In this document: positions 7,539-17,843 of the stretch, in pieces
Layout: each line of letters begins with the position of its first letter
Numbering within the stretch: the stretch's first letter is position 1
From: Pseudomonadota bacterium
GTDB lineage: Bacteria; Pseudomonadota; Gammaproteobacteria; Xanthomonadales; Xanthomonadaceae
Assembly (NCBI GenBank): GCA_023461075.1
Contig: JAEWNY010000007.1
Span: 1 to 28,086 of the forward strand
Length of the DNA stretch: 28,086 nt
Direction of reading: 5' to 3'
Translations under genes and position numbers: made by a program
Notes under the pieces: generated by a model
The model's input: the letters and a program-made list of their open reading frames with translations, nothing else
Database searches by the model: none
Told to the model about the DNA's origin: nothing

Positions 7539-10223
7539 GTGAGCCCATCCAACTTCCCCATCGACGAAGTCCTGCCAGCGATCCGTGCTTCGCTCGCCGC
7601 GCATCCGCGCCTGGTGCTGGAAGCGCCGCCGGGTGCCGGCAAGACCACGCAGGTGCCGCTGGCCTTGCTGGATGCACGGTGGCTCGATGGCCGGAAGATC
7701 CTGGTGCTGGAACCGCGCCGGGTGGCCGCACGCGCCGCCGCGGGCTTCATGGCAAGGCAACTGGGGGAGGATGTCGGGCAGACCGTCGGCTACCGGATCC
7801 GCTTCGAAAGCAAGGTGTCGAAGTCGACGCGGATCGAGGTCGTCACCGAAGGCATCCTCACCCGGATGCTGCAGGACGACCCGCTGCTCGAGGGCATCGG
7901 CGCGATCGTGTTCGATGAGTTCCACGAACGCCACCTGGCCGGCGATCTCGGCCTGGCGCTCGCGCTCGACGTGCAGGCCAGCGTGCGCGAAGACCTGCGC
8001 ATCATCGTGATGTCGGCCACCTTGGATGGTGAAAATCTGGCCAGCTGGCTGGACGCGCCGCGCATCAGCAGCGTCGGTCGCAGCTTCCCGGTGAACGTCG
8101 CGCACTTCCCCGCGCGCCGAGACGAGTCGCTGGAAGCGCAGAGCCGCCGCGCGGTTGAACATGCAGTGGCCACGCATCCGGGCGACGTGTTGGTGTTCCT
8201 GCCCGGGGTCCGCGAGATCGGGCGGGTGGCGCTTGCGTTGGAAGAGGTGGCGTTGAAAGCGCCCGATGCGGGAACGGTACGCTCTTCCGACTTGCGCGAC
8301 GCTGTGCCGCCAAGGGCGGGTTCGCTGGTCACTCAATCGGGGCCGCCGGCCCCGATTCGGGCGCGCGCCATCGATGGCGCGCCTGGGGCGAAAGTACCCT
8401 CGCCGGCCCCGCCCGCTCCGCGGGACACCTTCGAAGTGCTGCAACTGCATGGCGACTTGCCGGTCGAGCAGCAATCACGCGTGCTGCAGGCCGCCGCCGA
8501 TGGCCGCCGCCGCGTGGTGCTGGCGACCAACCTCGCCGAATCCAGCGTCACCTTGCCCGGCGTGCGCGTCGTGATCGATGCCGGGTTGGCGCGCGAGCCG
8601 CGCTTCGATCCCAATTCCGGGTTTTCGCGGCTGGACACGGTGCGCATCTCGCAGGCCAGCGCCGACCAGCGCGCGGGCCGTGCCGGTCGCGTGGACGAGG
8701 GCTGGGCGTATCGGCTGTGGCCGGAATCCGAGCGGCTGGCACCGCAGCGTCGCGCCGAGATCGCTCAAGTGGAACTGGCCGGGCTGGCGCTGGAACTGGC
8801 GGCCTGGGGCAGCGATGCCCTGCGTTTTGTTGATGCTGCGCCGCCAGGTGCGCTCGCCGCCGCGCGCGATTTGCTGCTGCGGCTGGATGCGCTTGACGAA
8901 AGCGGCGCAATCACCCCGCAGGGCCGGCGCATGCTCGCACTCGGCACCCATCCGCGATTGGCGGCGATGCTGATCGCGCCACATGATGCGGGCGAACGCG
9001 CGCTCGCCTGCGATGTGGCCGCGCTGATCGAAGCACGCGATCCGCTGCGCACGCGCAGCGATGCTCTGGCGCATCGCTGGCAGGCGCTGGCCGCGTTCCG
9101 CGCGGGTCGCGTTGCGGCCGATGCCAACCGCAGCACCCTGGCCGCGATCGATGCGGCCGCGAAACAGTGGCGGCGTCGCCTGCGCGTCGATGCGCTGGCA
9201 CCCGCGCATGTGCCCGCGCACGCGCTCGGCGACCTGCTCGCGCATGCCTTTCCCGACCGCATCGCACACCGGCATGCGCGCGACCTGCATCGCTATCAGC
9301 TGGGCAACGGGCGGATGGCGCGGCTGTTCGATGACAGCGCGCTGATCGGCGAGCCGTGGCTGGTGGCCAGCGAACTGCGCCACGAGGCAAAGGACGCCTT
9401 GCTGCTGCGTGCCGCGCCGCTCGACGAAGCGCGGCTGCGACGCGATTTCGCCGCGCATTTCCGCGAAGGCGACGAGGTCCGCTGGGATACCGGCAAGCGC
9501 GCGCTCGTCGGCGAGCGCATCGAACGCTTCGACGGCATCGTGCTGTCGGCACGGCCGAGCGGCAAGGTCGATCCGGCGCGCGCAACGCAGGCGTTGGTGG
9601 ATGCGGTGCGCGAGCTCGGCCTGGGTGCATTGCCGTGGAACGAAGCCGCATCGCAATGGCGCATCCGCGTGCAATGCCTGCGCGCGTGGATGCCAGCTTC
9701 CGGGACAGGTGGGCTCAAGTTGCCCGATCTTTCCGATGCCACACTGATCGCCACGCTGGAGGACTGGCTGGCACCCGCCTTCGCCGGCAAGACCCGGCTG
9801 GATGCGTTGTCGGCCGAGGATCTCGCCGAAGCGCTGAAGCACGGCATCGACTGGCCCACGCGCAGCCGCATCGACCAGCTCGCGCCGACGCGGATCGGTG
9901 TGCCGTCCGGGCTGCAGCGGCGCATCGAATACGCACTGGACGACCATGGCGATGCCGCATCGCCGGTACTCGCGGTCAAGTTGCAGGAACTGTTCGGCCT
10001 GGCCGAAACGCCACGCATCTGCGAGGGGCGCATCGCGCTCACCCTGCACCTGCTCTCTCCGGGCGGGCGGCCATTGCAGGTCACCCAGGACCTGCGAGGC
10101 TTCTGGGAGCGCACCTACCCGGAAGTGCGGAAGGAAATGAAAGGGCGCTATCCCAGGCATCCGTGGCCGGACGACCCGTGGAGCGCCACCGCCACCCATC
10201 GCGCGAAGCCGCGCGGGACTTAG
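7539..10223 (+). CDS. hrpB: ATP-dependent helicase HrpB (DEAH-box)
   Basis: A DEAH/DEAD-type RNA-helicase-like ATPase of 894 residues; HrpB is widespread in proteobacteria and its substrate is poorly defined. Motif I is PPGAGKTTQVP (residues 30-40), motif Ia LEPRRVAAR, motif II DEFH (126-129), motif III SAT (159-161) and motif VI QRAGRAGR (around 377-384). The HA2/OB region and the HrpB-specific C-terminus, ending near GRYPRHPWPDDPWSA, follow. The start is a GTG; no strong ribosome site precedes it. Between the first RecA domain and the sequence LQLHGDLPVEQQ, about residues 241-297 are extra compared with ordinary HrpB. They are Ala/Pro/Arg-rich and are encoded by palindromic DNA (see separate entry). 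The frame is intact through it, so the protein may still work. Confidence 0.93.
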   Translation: MSPSNFPIDEVLPAIRASLAAHPRLVLEAPPGAGKTTQVPLALLDARWLDGRKILVLEPRRVAARAAAGFMARQLGEDVGQTVGYRIRFESKVSKSTRIEVVTEGILTRMLQDDPLLEGIGAIVFDEFHERHLAGDLGLALALDVQASVREDLRIIVMSATLDGENLASWLDAPRISSVGRSFPVNVAHFPARRDESLEAQSRRAVEHAVATHPGDVLVFLPGVREIGRVALALEEVALKAPDAGTVRSSDLRDAVPPRAGSLVTQSGPPAPIRARAIDGAPGAKVPSPAPPAPRDTFEVLQLHGDLPVEQQSRVLQAAADGRRRVVLATNLAESSVTLPGVRVVIDAGLAREPRFDPNSGFSRLDTVRISQASADQRAGRAGRVDEGWAYRLWPESERLAPQRRAEIAQVELAGLALELAAWGSDALRFVDAAPPGALAAARDLLLRLDALDESGAITPQGRRMLALGTHPRLAAMLIAPHDAGERALACDVAALIEARDPLRTRSDALAHRWQALAAFRAGRVAADANRSTLAAIDAAAKQWRRRLRVDALAPAHVPAHALGDLLAHAFPDRIAHRHARDLHRYQLGNGRMARLFDDSALIGEPWLVASELRHEAKDALLLRAAPLDEARLRRDFAAHFREGDEVRWDTGKRALVGERIERFDGIVLSARPSGKVDPARATQALVDAVRELGLGALPWNEAASQWRIRVQCLRAWMPASGTGGLKLPDLSDATLIATLEDWLAPAFAGKTRLDALSAEDLAEALKHGIDWPTRSRIDQLAPTRIGVPSGLQRRIEYALDDHGDAASPVLAVKLQELFGLAETPRICEGRIALTLHLLSPGGRPLQVTQDLRGFWERTYPEVRKEMKGRYPRHPWPDDPWSATATHRAKPRGT
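8262..8430 (+). repeat. In-frame palindrome-rich insertion inside hrpB
   Basis: This stretch encodes about 56 residues of low-complexity sequence at a place where HrpB proteins normally run straight from the helicase core to the LxGDL segment. It contains a perfect 10-bp hairpin (AATCGGGGCC / GGCCCCGATT, loop GCC, 8336-8358). Right after it comes a perfect 20-bp palindrome centred on ATCGAT (8364-8383). Paired inverted repeats like these look like an intergenic dispersed element rather than coding sequence. Its edges are estimated from the protein comparison, so they are approximate. Confidence 0.55.
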
Positions 10224-10333
10224 AGCGTTCAGCCTGCAGCCGGGTTGCCGCCGCCGCGCTCACGCAACACGAACGGCGCGCTGCCCACACTGATCCCATG
10301 GTTCAGCATGCGCGTGCGCGCGAAGGAAGCAAC

Positions 10334-10672
10334 ATGAGCAAGTTCGACAATATCGCCAGCCAGGCATCCGAGATGGCAAGTGAGATGGCCAGCAAGTTGG
10401 GTGGCAGCCTCAAGGGCGCCTCGTTGCCGGACAAGGCGATCAAATGGATCGAAACCGGTGCCGCCATCGGCGCGATGCGCACCGGTACCCGCGTGGCCAC
10501 GCGCTTCGTGCGCCGCAATCCGGCGGTAGCGGTGGCGGCTGCAGCCGGTGCCGGCCTGATCTGGTACGCGGCTCGCCAGCGCGCCAAGAAGCAGTCCGAC
10601 GGCGCGATCGAAGGCAGTGCCAAGCGCATCGAGGCCAAACGCGGAACCCGCCGTCGCGCCAGCGCCAGCTGA
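10334..10672 (+). CDS. Small membrane protein, DUF883-like tail
   Basis: A 112-residue protein of unknown function. The first 60 residues are Ala/Ser/Lys-rich and probably helical (SQASEMASEMASKLGGSLKG). A single membrane segment follows at about residues 71-86 (AVAVAAAAGAGLIWYA), then a strongly basic tail that ends RRRASAS. The order 'RRNP, hydrophobic helix, RQRAKK' resembles the C-terminus of ElaB/YqjD (DUF883) proteins, which attach to the inner membrane and in E. coli bind ribosomes; that resemblance is short and may be superficial. The ATG at 10334 is preceded by GGAAG at good spacing. The gene ends at a strong terminator 39 bp downstream. It lies 110 bp after hrpB on the same strand and probably has its own promoter. 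Confidence 0.8.
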   Translation: MSKFDNIASQASEMASEMASKLGGSLKGASLPDKAIKWIETGAAIGAMRTGTRVATRFVRRNPAVAVAAAAGAGLIWYAARQRAKKQSDGAIEGSAKRIEAKRGTRRRASAS

Positions 10673-10711
10673 TAGCTCGGCACGCCGGGACATCCGGCAG
10701 TGGCAGCTGCG

Positions 10712-10738
10712 AAAACGCCGCCCTCGGGCGGCGTTTTT
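10712..10738 (+). terminator. Rho-independent terminator after the small membrane protein
   Basis: A perfect 11-bp stem (AAAACGCCGCC / GGCGGCGTTTT, loop CTCG) ends in a run of five T residues on the plus strand. The symmetric A-run on the other side means it can also serve the convergent histidine kinase gene, whose stop codon is at 10764. Confidence 0.9.
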
Positions 10739-10763
10739 CGTGCGTCCCGGTCGCCGGGTCGCC

Positions 10764-11885
10764 TCAGGCAGTTCGCGCCAGATCCTTGGTTGGGACGGCC
10801 GGCAATTCCAGGATGAAACGCGCGCCGCCGCCTTCGCGATCCTCGTAGAACAGATGTCCACCGGCATTCATCACGATCTGCCGGGCCAGCGACAAGCCGA
10901 GCCCGGTGGAGATGCCATCGTCCTCGTCGGTCAGCCGGGTAAAAGGCTTGAACAGTTCCCGCTGCCGCGCCGGCGAAATGCCGGGGCCGCGATCGGACAC
11001 CACCAGCTGCCAGAAACCCTGGGCACCGCCGCGCACCTGGAAATCCAGCTCGCCGCCGCTGGCCGCGTATTTGCTTGCGTTGGTGACAAGGTTTTCCGAG
11101 ACCTGACGCAGCACCATCGGATCGATCTGCACGCGGCACGGGCGGTCCGGGACCTGGGTGCAGATGCGGATGCCACGCGCTTCAAGCTGCAGTGAGTAGC
11201 GGCCCACCAGCCAGTCCACTACTTCCTTCAATGAGGCTTCGGCCGGTGCACGCCCGCGGCTTTCCATCTCCTGCCGCGCTTGCGTTTCCAGATAGCTGCG
11301 GATGTAGCCGATGGCATCCTGGGTCGCCTCGCGGATGACTTCGAGATACCTCGGGACACGCTCGGGATTGTGATCGGGCTGCATCAGCATGTCGCTGGCG
11401 AACAGCACGCTGGTCAGCGGGTTCTTGAGGTCGTGCGCGACCAGGTTGACCAGGTTCTGCCGCTCCTGCGCGACGCGCTCCAGCCGGTCACGGGTGAGCT
11501 TGAGCACGATCTGCGCGTTGACCCGCGCGATCAACTCTTCCGGGATGAACGGCTTGGTGACGTAGTCCACCGCGCCGGCATCGAACGCCCGCAACAACAG
11601 ATCACGGTCCTGCGCCGCGGTCAGGAACACGGTCGGGATGCGCATCAGGGCAGGGTCGAGCTTGATCTCGCGCATCAGCTCGAAGCCGTCCATGCCCGGC
11701 ATCATCATGTCCAGCAGGATCAGGTCGGGCCGGAAGCGCTGGCATTCCTCCAGCGCACCCTTGCCGTCGGCGGCGGTGGCCACTTCATAGCCCTGGCGCT
11801 TGAGGAGGGTGGTGACCACGCGCAGGTTGGCGGGCTGGTCATCGACCAGCAGGATGCGACCCGCAATGACGATCGTGTTCGGCAA
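10764..11885 (-). CDS. Hybrid sensor: N-terminal receiver domain plus histidine kinase
   Basis: A 373-residue cytoplasmic signalling protein with the order receiver, then kinase. The receiver domain (residues 8-125) has the acidic pair D15/D16, the phosphate-accepting D59 in LILLDMMMPGMDG and K111 in DYVTKPF. A short linker leads to the dimerisation/phosphate domain with H151 in VAHDLKNPLTSV. The ATPase domain has the N box ENLVTNASKYA (N269), the G1 box DRGPGIS and the G2 box GLGLSLAR. No membrane segment or sensor domain is present, so input probably comes by phosphorylation of the receiver. The only start that fits is TTG at 11885, with GGGGA about 11 nt upstream. In-frame codons further up meet a stop before any ATG or GTG. 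No output regulator is encoded beside it, making it an orphan. The function cannot be named. Confidence 0.9.
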   Translation of the reverse strand: MPNTIVIAGRILLVDDQPANLRVVTTLLKRQGYEVATAADGKGALEECQRFRPDLILLDMMMPGMDGFELMREIKLDPALMRIPTVFLTAAQDRDLLLRAFDAGAVDYVTKPFIPEELIARVNAQIVLKLTRDRLERVAQERQNLVNLVAHDLKNPLTSVLFASDMLMQPDHNPERVPRYLEVIREATQDAIGYIRSYLETQARQEMESRGRAPAEASLKEVVDWLVGRYSLQLEARGIRICTQVPDRPCRVQIDPMVLRQVSENLVTNASKYAASGGELDFQVRGGAQGFWQLVVSDRGPGISPARQRELFKPFTRLTDEDDGISTGLGLSLARQIVMNAGGHLFYEDREGGGARFILELPAVPTKDLARTA

Positions 11886-11926
11886 GCCAAGGTTCCCCGC
11901 GCGTACAGAATGTCCGCGCGCATTGG

Positions 11927-11954
11927 ATTATAGGCAAGCTATCACTGACCTGAA
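11927..11954 (-). promoter_or_regulatory. Promoter of the receiver-kinase gene
   Basis: Reading toward the kinase gene, a consensus TATAAT (complement of 11927-11932) lies 16 bp after TTCAGG (complement of 11949-11954), a moderate -35 box. A start of transcription near 11920 would give a leader of about 35 nt before the TTG start. The -10 match is perfect, which is rare in this GC-rich window. Confidence 0.55.
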
Positions 11955-11983
11955 TGGGCGGAAAAACTGAATAGTTCATTCAA

Positions 11984-12520
11984 TCAATCGGTTAGCCGCC
12001 ACGCCCCGGGCGTAAGTCCTTCCAGTGCCACCCCAGCAGCGGCCACTCGGATCAGCCGCAGCGTCGGTAGCCCGACTGCGGCGGTCATCCGCCTGACCTG
12101 GCGATTGCGGCCTTCGGTGATCTTCAGTTCCAGCCAGGCATCGGGCACCGACTTGCGAAAGCGCACCGGGGGGTCGCGCGGCCACAACGCGGGCATATCG
12201 ATCGTGCGCACGTCGGCCGGCCGGGTCGGCCCATCCTTCAGCAGCACGCCTGCGCGCAAGGCCTGCAGTTGCGCATCGGTGGGATCACCTTCGACCTGCA
12301 ACCAGTAGGTCTTGGGCAGCTTGTGGCGCGGATCGGTGAGGCGATGGGCGAGCCGGCCGTCGTCGGTCAGCAGCAGCAGGCCTTCGGAATCGAAATCGAG
12401 CCGGCCGGCCGGATACACATCCGCCGGCAGGCCGAAGCCGGCGAGCGTCGGCCGCGGCGGATCGCTGCGGTCGGTGAACTGGCAAAGCACGCCGTACGGT
12501 TTGTTGAAGGCGATCAACAT
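11984..12520 (-). CDS. rluE: 23S rRNA pseudouridine synthase, RluE-like
   Basis: A 178-residue pseudouridine synthase of the RsuA/RluE group. E. coli RluE makes pseudouridine 2457 in the peptidyl-transferase region of 23S rRNA. The sequence follows RluE closely: FNKPYGVLCQFTD, the catalytic block AGRLDFDSEGLLLLT (D42 is the catalytic aspartate), KTYWLQVEG, LKDGPTRPA, WPRDPPVRFRKSVPDAWL, EGRNRQVRRMTAAVGLPTLRLIR. There is no N-terminal S4 domain, which fits RluE and not RsuA. The ATG at 12520 starts directly at the first strand of the catalytic domain, so the basic N-terminal extension of E. coli RluE is missing. No clear ribosome site is seen. It is upstream of the kinase gene on the same strand but separated by 98 bp and a promoter. 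Confidence 0.92.
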   Translation of the reverse strand: MLIAFNKPYGVLCQFTDRSDPPRPTLAGFGLPADVYPAGRLDFDSEGLLLLTDDGRLAHRLTDPRHKLPKTYWLQVEGDPTDAQLQALRAGVLLKDGPTRPADVRTIDMPALWPRDPPVRFRKSVPDAWLELKITEGRNRQVRRMTAAVGLPTLRLIRVAAAGVALEGLTPGAWRLTD

Positions 12521-12590
12521 CGCTGGATGCGATGCAGGCTGTCCGTTGTCACAGGCCGTGGCGGCGGCATCGCTTCATGGTGTCGAGATG

Positions 12591-13460
12591 TTACCGGGGG
12601 CGCGGCTTGACGAAGCGCAGGGTCATGCGGTCGCTCTCACCGATGGCCTTGTACCTGGCCACGTTCTTGCCGTCATTGCGGTTGGTGGGCGGCAGCGTCC
12701 ACACCCCGTTCGGATGATCGGCGTCGTCCTTCGGGTTGCCGTTGATCTCGCTCCGCGCATCGAGCTGGAAACCGGCGCGGGTAGCGAGGTCGATCACCAT
12801 GTCTTCGGTGAGATAGCCGGACTTCTTCATCGCTTCGAGCGAGGTGCCGGGTTTTGCGCGATGATCCACCACCCCGAGCACGCCGCCCGGGCGCAACACA
12901 TCGTGGAACGCCTTGAAGTAAGCCTCGGCGTTGTCGCCCGCCACCCAGTTGTGCACGTTGCGGAAGGTCAACACCACGTCGGCGGAACCGGGCGCGCCGA
13001 AACCCGGGTTCTTGCCGTCGAAATCCAGCCACTGCACGCGGTCGTAGCGCGCGGGATCGCCGGCGAACTTCGCCTTCAGCCCGGTCGCGCGCTTGCCCGC
13101 GCCGCTGTCCGGCGTGGCGGTGGCGTTGGCGGCGATGTAGGTCCCGGATGTACGCAGGTATTGCGCCAGGATTTCGCTGTACCAGCCGGTGCTGGGGCTG
13201 ATCTCGATCACCCGGCTGCGGCTGCCGACGCGGAAGAACTCCAGCGTTTCGCGTGGGTGGCGGAAACCGTCGCGCGCGCGATTGGCCTTGTCGCGCCAGC
13301 TGCCGGCGATCGCATCGGCAAGCAGGGCGCCATCGGCTTCGGCCCAGGACTGGTCCACCTGCGCGGCGGCGGCGCTGCGCGAGGGCACGCCGTTACTGGC
13401 ACAGGCGGCCAGCACCAGGATCGCCAGGAAACCGGTGGAAACGCTGCGAACATTGGTCAT
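12591..13460 (-). CDS. Exported methyltransferase-like lipoprotein
   Basis: A 289-residue protein joining a lipoprotein signal to a class I methyltransferase-like fold. The signal has a hydrophobic core and lipobox LAAC (Cys near residue 20). The SAM-fold blocks are visible: motif I VIEISPSTGWYSEILAQYL, an acidic strand end at QWLDFDG, ADVVLTFRNVHNW, LRPGGVLGVVDHR and a C-terminal FVKPR. The text resembles the predicted methyltransferases of COG4798. The start is set at the ATG at 13460 because GGGGAG stands 7 nt before it; an ATG five codons upstream is possible but lacks such a site. S-adenosylmethionine is not expected outside the cytoplasm, so either the signal is misleading or the fold has another role. 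It is downstream of icd, with a hairpin between. Confidence 0.85.
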   Translation of the reverse strand: MTNVRSVSTGFLAILVLAACASNGVPSRSAAAAQVDQSWAEADGALLADAIAGSWRDKANRARDGFRHPRETLEFFRVGSRSRVIEISPSTGWYSEILAQYLRTSGTYIAANATATPDSGAGKRATGLKAKFAGDPARYDRVQWLDFDGKNPGFGAPGSADVVLTFRNVHNWVAGDNAEAYFKAFHDVLRPGGVLGVVDHRAKPGTSLEAMKKSGYLTEDMVIDLATRAGFQLDARSEINGNPKDDADHPNGVWTLPPTNRNDGKNVARYKAIGESDRMTLRFVKPRPR

Positions 13461-13536
13461 CTCGATGCTCCCCATCGATGCGTGTGCCGCAAGGTTAGCG
13501 CGAGCAGGTGGAAGGATGTGTCATTGCCGGATGCAC

Positions 13537-13560
13537 GAAGCCCGGCCGGGGCCGGGCTTC
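13537..13560 (-). terminator. GC-rich hairpin after icd
   Basis: A perfect 10-bp inverted repeat (GAAGCCCGGC / GCCGGGCTTC, loop CGGG) lies 25-48 bp past the icd stop and before the methyltransferase-like gene. There is no T-run on either strand, so it may act as an attenuator or mRNA end-stabiliser and not as a full intrinsic terminator. Confidence 0.5.
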
Positions 13561-13584
13561 GGTTCGAGGCGTCGCGATGGCGGA

Positions 13585-15810
<2,226 letters not shown>

Positions 15811-15932
15811 GGCGTGCTCGCGGATGTGGCGAGCCGGCCCGATGCCGCTCGCGATGGATCGGACATTGTCGCCGCTATCGCCAGCGTCGGCAAAATGCGG
15901 GGGCGTACTGCAACAGGCGCACGCGTGCAGGC

Positions 15933-15961
15933 AAAAAAAGGGCGCGACTTTCGTCGCGCCC
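15933..15961 (-). terminator. Rho-independent terminator after the KKK lipoprotein
   Basis: On the minus strand a perfect 9-bp stem (GGGCGCGAC / GTCGCGCCC, loop GAAA) is followed by seven T residues (complement of 15933-15939). It lies 37 bp past the stop of the lipoprotein gene and separates it from icd. Confidence 0.92.
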
Positions 15962-15997
15962 GGCTCGCCCGACGGCAAAGCGGATGGTGCGGGAGAC

Positions 15998-16480
15998 TCA
16001 GCGAACCTCGAACTGGCGGGTCTGCGCGACACCGCCATCGACGTCGATGGCGACGGTGTAGGTCCCTGCAGGCCACGGGTTCGGATTGTTGATCTTGAAG
16101 GTGTACATGGTGTCGGCACCGGCCATGTCACGCGACTCGGTGTGCACGGTCTGACCGTCCTGGAAGGTCCACTTGGCGTTGAGCTTGTTGCCGGCCGGCG
16201 CGCCGCTGGTGTTGACCGAGGCGACGATGTCGTGGTCGGCGGCCGCGAAAGTGGTGGTGGGCGCGGTCACCCGGTTGCTGGCGTCCACGGCCTTGCCCAG
16301 GTCCACCGAATTGATGGTGACGGCGGTGGTTGCGGGCGTGGTGGGTGCGGGCGTCGTCGGCGCCGGCGTGGTGGCCGCGGGCGGTGCGACGACCGGCTCT
16401 TCCTTCTTCTTGCAGCCGGTGATGCCGACGGTGGCGACCAGGGCCGAAGCCAGCGCGATCGTGAGGTGCTTGCGATTCAT
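15998..16480 (-). CDS. Small lipoprotein with Thr/Pro linker
   Basis: A 160-residue predicted lipoprotein of unknown function. The signal peptide ends in the lipobox ITGC (Cys23), followed by KKKEEP. A linker of TTPAP repeats covers residues 35-53. The rest is a beta-rich domain with AADHDIVASVNTSGAPAGNKLNAKWTFQDGQ and a C-terminal strand GTYTVAIDVDGG, reminiscent of Ig-like or carbohydrate-binding folds. Lys after the lipidated Cys suggests the outer membrane. The start is secure: AGGAG stands 8 bp before the ATG. It is 69 bp downstream of the LysM gene on the same strand, with a GC-rich inverted repeat at 16505-16520 between them but no T-run, so the two may be co-transcribed. Its signal and linker design matches the lipoprotein at 1423-2109. 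Confidence 0.88.
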   Translation of the reverse strand: MNRKHLTIALASALVATVGITGCKKKEEPVVAPPAATTPAPTTPAPTTPATTAVTINSVDLGKAVDASNRVTAPTTTFAAADHDIVASVNTSGAPAGNKLNAKWTFQDGQTVHTESRDMAGADTMYTFKINNPNPWPAGTYTVAIDVDGGVAQTRQFEVR

Positions 16481-16549
16481 GGAAACTCCTGTGGATGGAT
16501 GTTGCGGCCGCTTGCGGCCGTCAATGCGTCAATGGAACGATTGAATTGA

Positions 16550-16876
16550 TCAGGGAAGCTTGAAGGTCTGCCCGGGCTGGATCTTGTCCGGGTCTTCGAT
16601 CTGGTCGCGGTTCGCCTCGTAGATGCGGTTCCAGGCGTTGGCATCGCCATAGACCGCCTTGGCGATCTTGGACAGCGAGTCGCCGGACTTGACGGTGTAG
16701 CTCTGGCTGCCACCGCCGGCACCCACCACGGCACTGCTGCCGCCGGTCACCTTGGAGAAATCCGCCTTGTCACCGCTGGCGGCGCTGCCGCCGGTGACAC
16801 CGGAAAAGGCGCCGCCCTTGTTGCCGGTCATGCCGGACAGGGACAGCTTGTCGGGATCGTTGTTCTGGTTGGCCAT
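16550..16876 (-). CDS. LysM-domain protein
   Basis: A 108-residue protein with one LysM domain at the C-terminus (about residues 59-107: YTVKSGDSLSKIAKAVYGDA, then NRIYEANRDQI and PDKIQPGQTFKLP). LysM domains bind N-acetylglucosamine-containing glycans such as peptidoglycan. The first 58 residues are Gly/Ser-rich and have no signal peptide, so export is not evident. This fits the cytosolic Kbp/YgaU group, which pairs a LysM with a BON domain; no BON domain is present here. The start is the ATG at 16876, with GGAGG 6-7 nt upstream. It follows queF by 78 bp and precedes the small lipoprotein by 69 bp on the same strand. Confidence 0.9.
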   Translation of the reverse strand: MANQNNDPDKLSLSGMTGNKGGAFSGVTGGSAASGDKADFSKVTGGSSAVVGAGGGSQSYTVKSGDSLSKIAKAVYGDANAWNRIYEANRDQIEDPDKIQPGQTFKLP

Positions 16877-16954
16877 CGTAGCCTCCGTGCGTGGGGTTTC
16901 ACGCGACCAGCCTTGCACGGCGCCTGTTAAGAAAACATCGTGCCGGGGTGAACG

Positions 16955-17779
16955 CTACTGGCGCGGCTCGCGAACCGGCGGCGGCGGCGGTGTGCCGGGA
17001 CTGGCCCGCCACGGGTTGATGTCGAGGCCGCCGCGACGGGTGTAGCGCGCCTCGACCGAAAGCTGCTCGGGGCGGCAACGGGCCAGCAAATCGACGAACA
17101 CGCGTTCCACGCATTGCTCGTGGAATTCGCAATGGTTGCGGAAGCCGACCACGTAGCGCAGCAGGCCTTCGCGGTCGATGCGCGGGCCGCGGTAGGCGAT
17201 CGCCAGTGTCGCCCAGTCCGGTTGGCGGGTGACCGGGCAATTGGACTTCAGCAGGTGCGAGACCAGCACTTCTTCGGCATCGTCCTGCCCGGCGATCCGC
17301 AGCATCGAGGCATCGGGCGGGCCGTACACGTCGATGTCGATGTCGAGGCCGTCGATGCATTCGCCTTCGCCTGCATCACCCATCGACGGCAACCCGAAAT
17401 CCATCGTCACCGGCGCACCGGCGGCCTGCGAAAGATCGGTCTGGATCCGCGCGCGCAACGCGGCTTCATCGACCAGCCGCTCGCCGTTGAACGAGTTGAG
17501 ATAGAGCTTGAAGGACTTGGATTCGATCAGGTTCGGCGAATCGGCCGGTACCTTGAACGTCGCGGTGGAGACGCAGGGCTTGCCGCGCGCATCCAGCCAT
17601 CCCAGCTCATAGGCATGCCAGCGGTCGTGGCCGATGAAGGGCAAAGCCGCGCCTTCGATGCCGATGCCGGCACGGCCGTCGGCGCGCGGGATCGGGAACA
17701 GCAGCGTCGGGTCGTAGCGCTCGGGATACGGCGTTTCCCGGCCCAACAGGCTGCCGGCGGCGGTTTGCGGCGTGGTCAT
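16955..17779 (-). CDS. queF: NADPH-dependent 7-cyano-7-deazaguanine reductase (long type)
   Basis: QueF reduces the nitrile of preQ0 to the aminomethyl group of preQ1 with NADPH, a cytoplasmic step of queuosine synthesis for tRNA. At 274 residues it is the long, two-domain (YqcD/E. coli) form. The N-terminal half has the QueF signature LIESKSFKLYLNSFN (E86-S89). The C-terminal half has the catalytic LKSNCPVTRQPDWAT, with C181 forming the thioimide and D188 as the acid. H220 and E221 follow in FRNHCEFHEQCVERV, and then YTRRGGLDINPWR. Residues past 260 form a Pro-rich tail not needed for the fold. The ATG at 17779 fits the family start. It is divergent from the Kef antiporter gene, with only 64 bp between the two start codons. 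Confidence 0.95.
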   Translation of the reverse strand: MTTPQTAAGSLLGRETPYPERYDPTLLFPIPRADGRAGIGIEGAALPFIGHDRWHAYELGWLDARGKPCVSTATFKVPADSPNLIESKSFKLYLNSFNGERLVDEAALRARIQTDLSQAAGAPVTMDFGLPSMGDAGEGECIDGLDIDIDVYGPPDASMLRIAGQDDAEEVLVSHLLKSNCPVTRQPDWATLAIAYRGPRIDREGLLRYVVGFRNHCEFHEQCVERVFVDLLARCRPEQLSVEARYTRRGGLDINPWRASPGTPPPPPVREPRQ

Positions 17780-17843
17780 GCCCGCATTATCCGCCCTGCC
17801 GGCGAAGACGGCCGCATAATCGAGCCTCGCAAAGGAGAGGTGC

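Noticed and set aside
8475..10199. Minus-strand open frame (574 codons) opposite hrpB
   Set aside because: No recognisable domain; it shadows the third-codon bias of hrpB.
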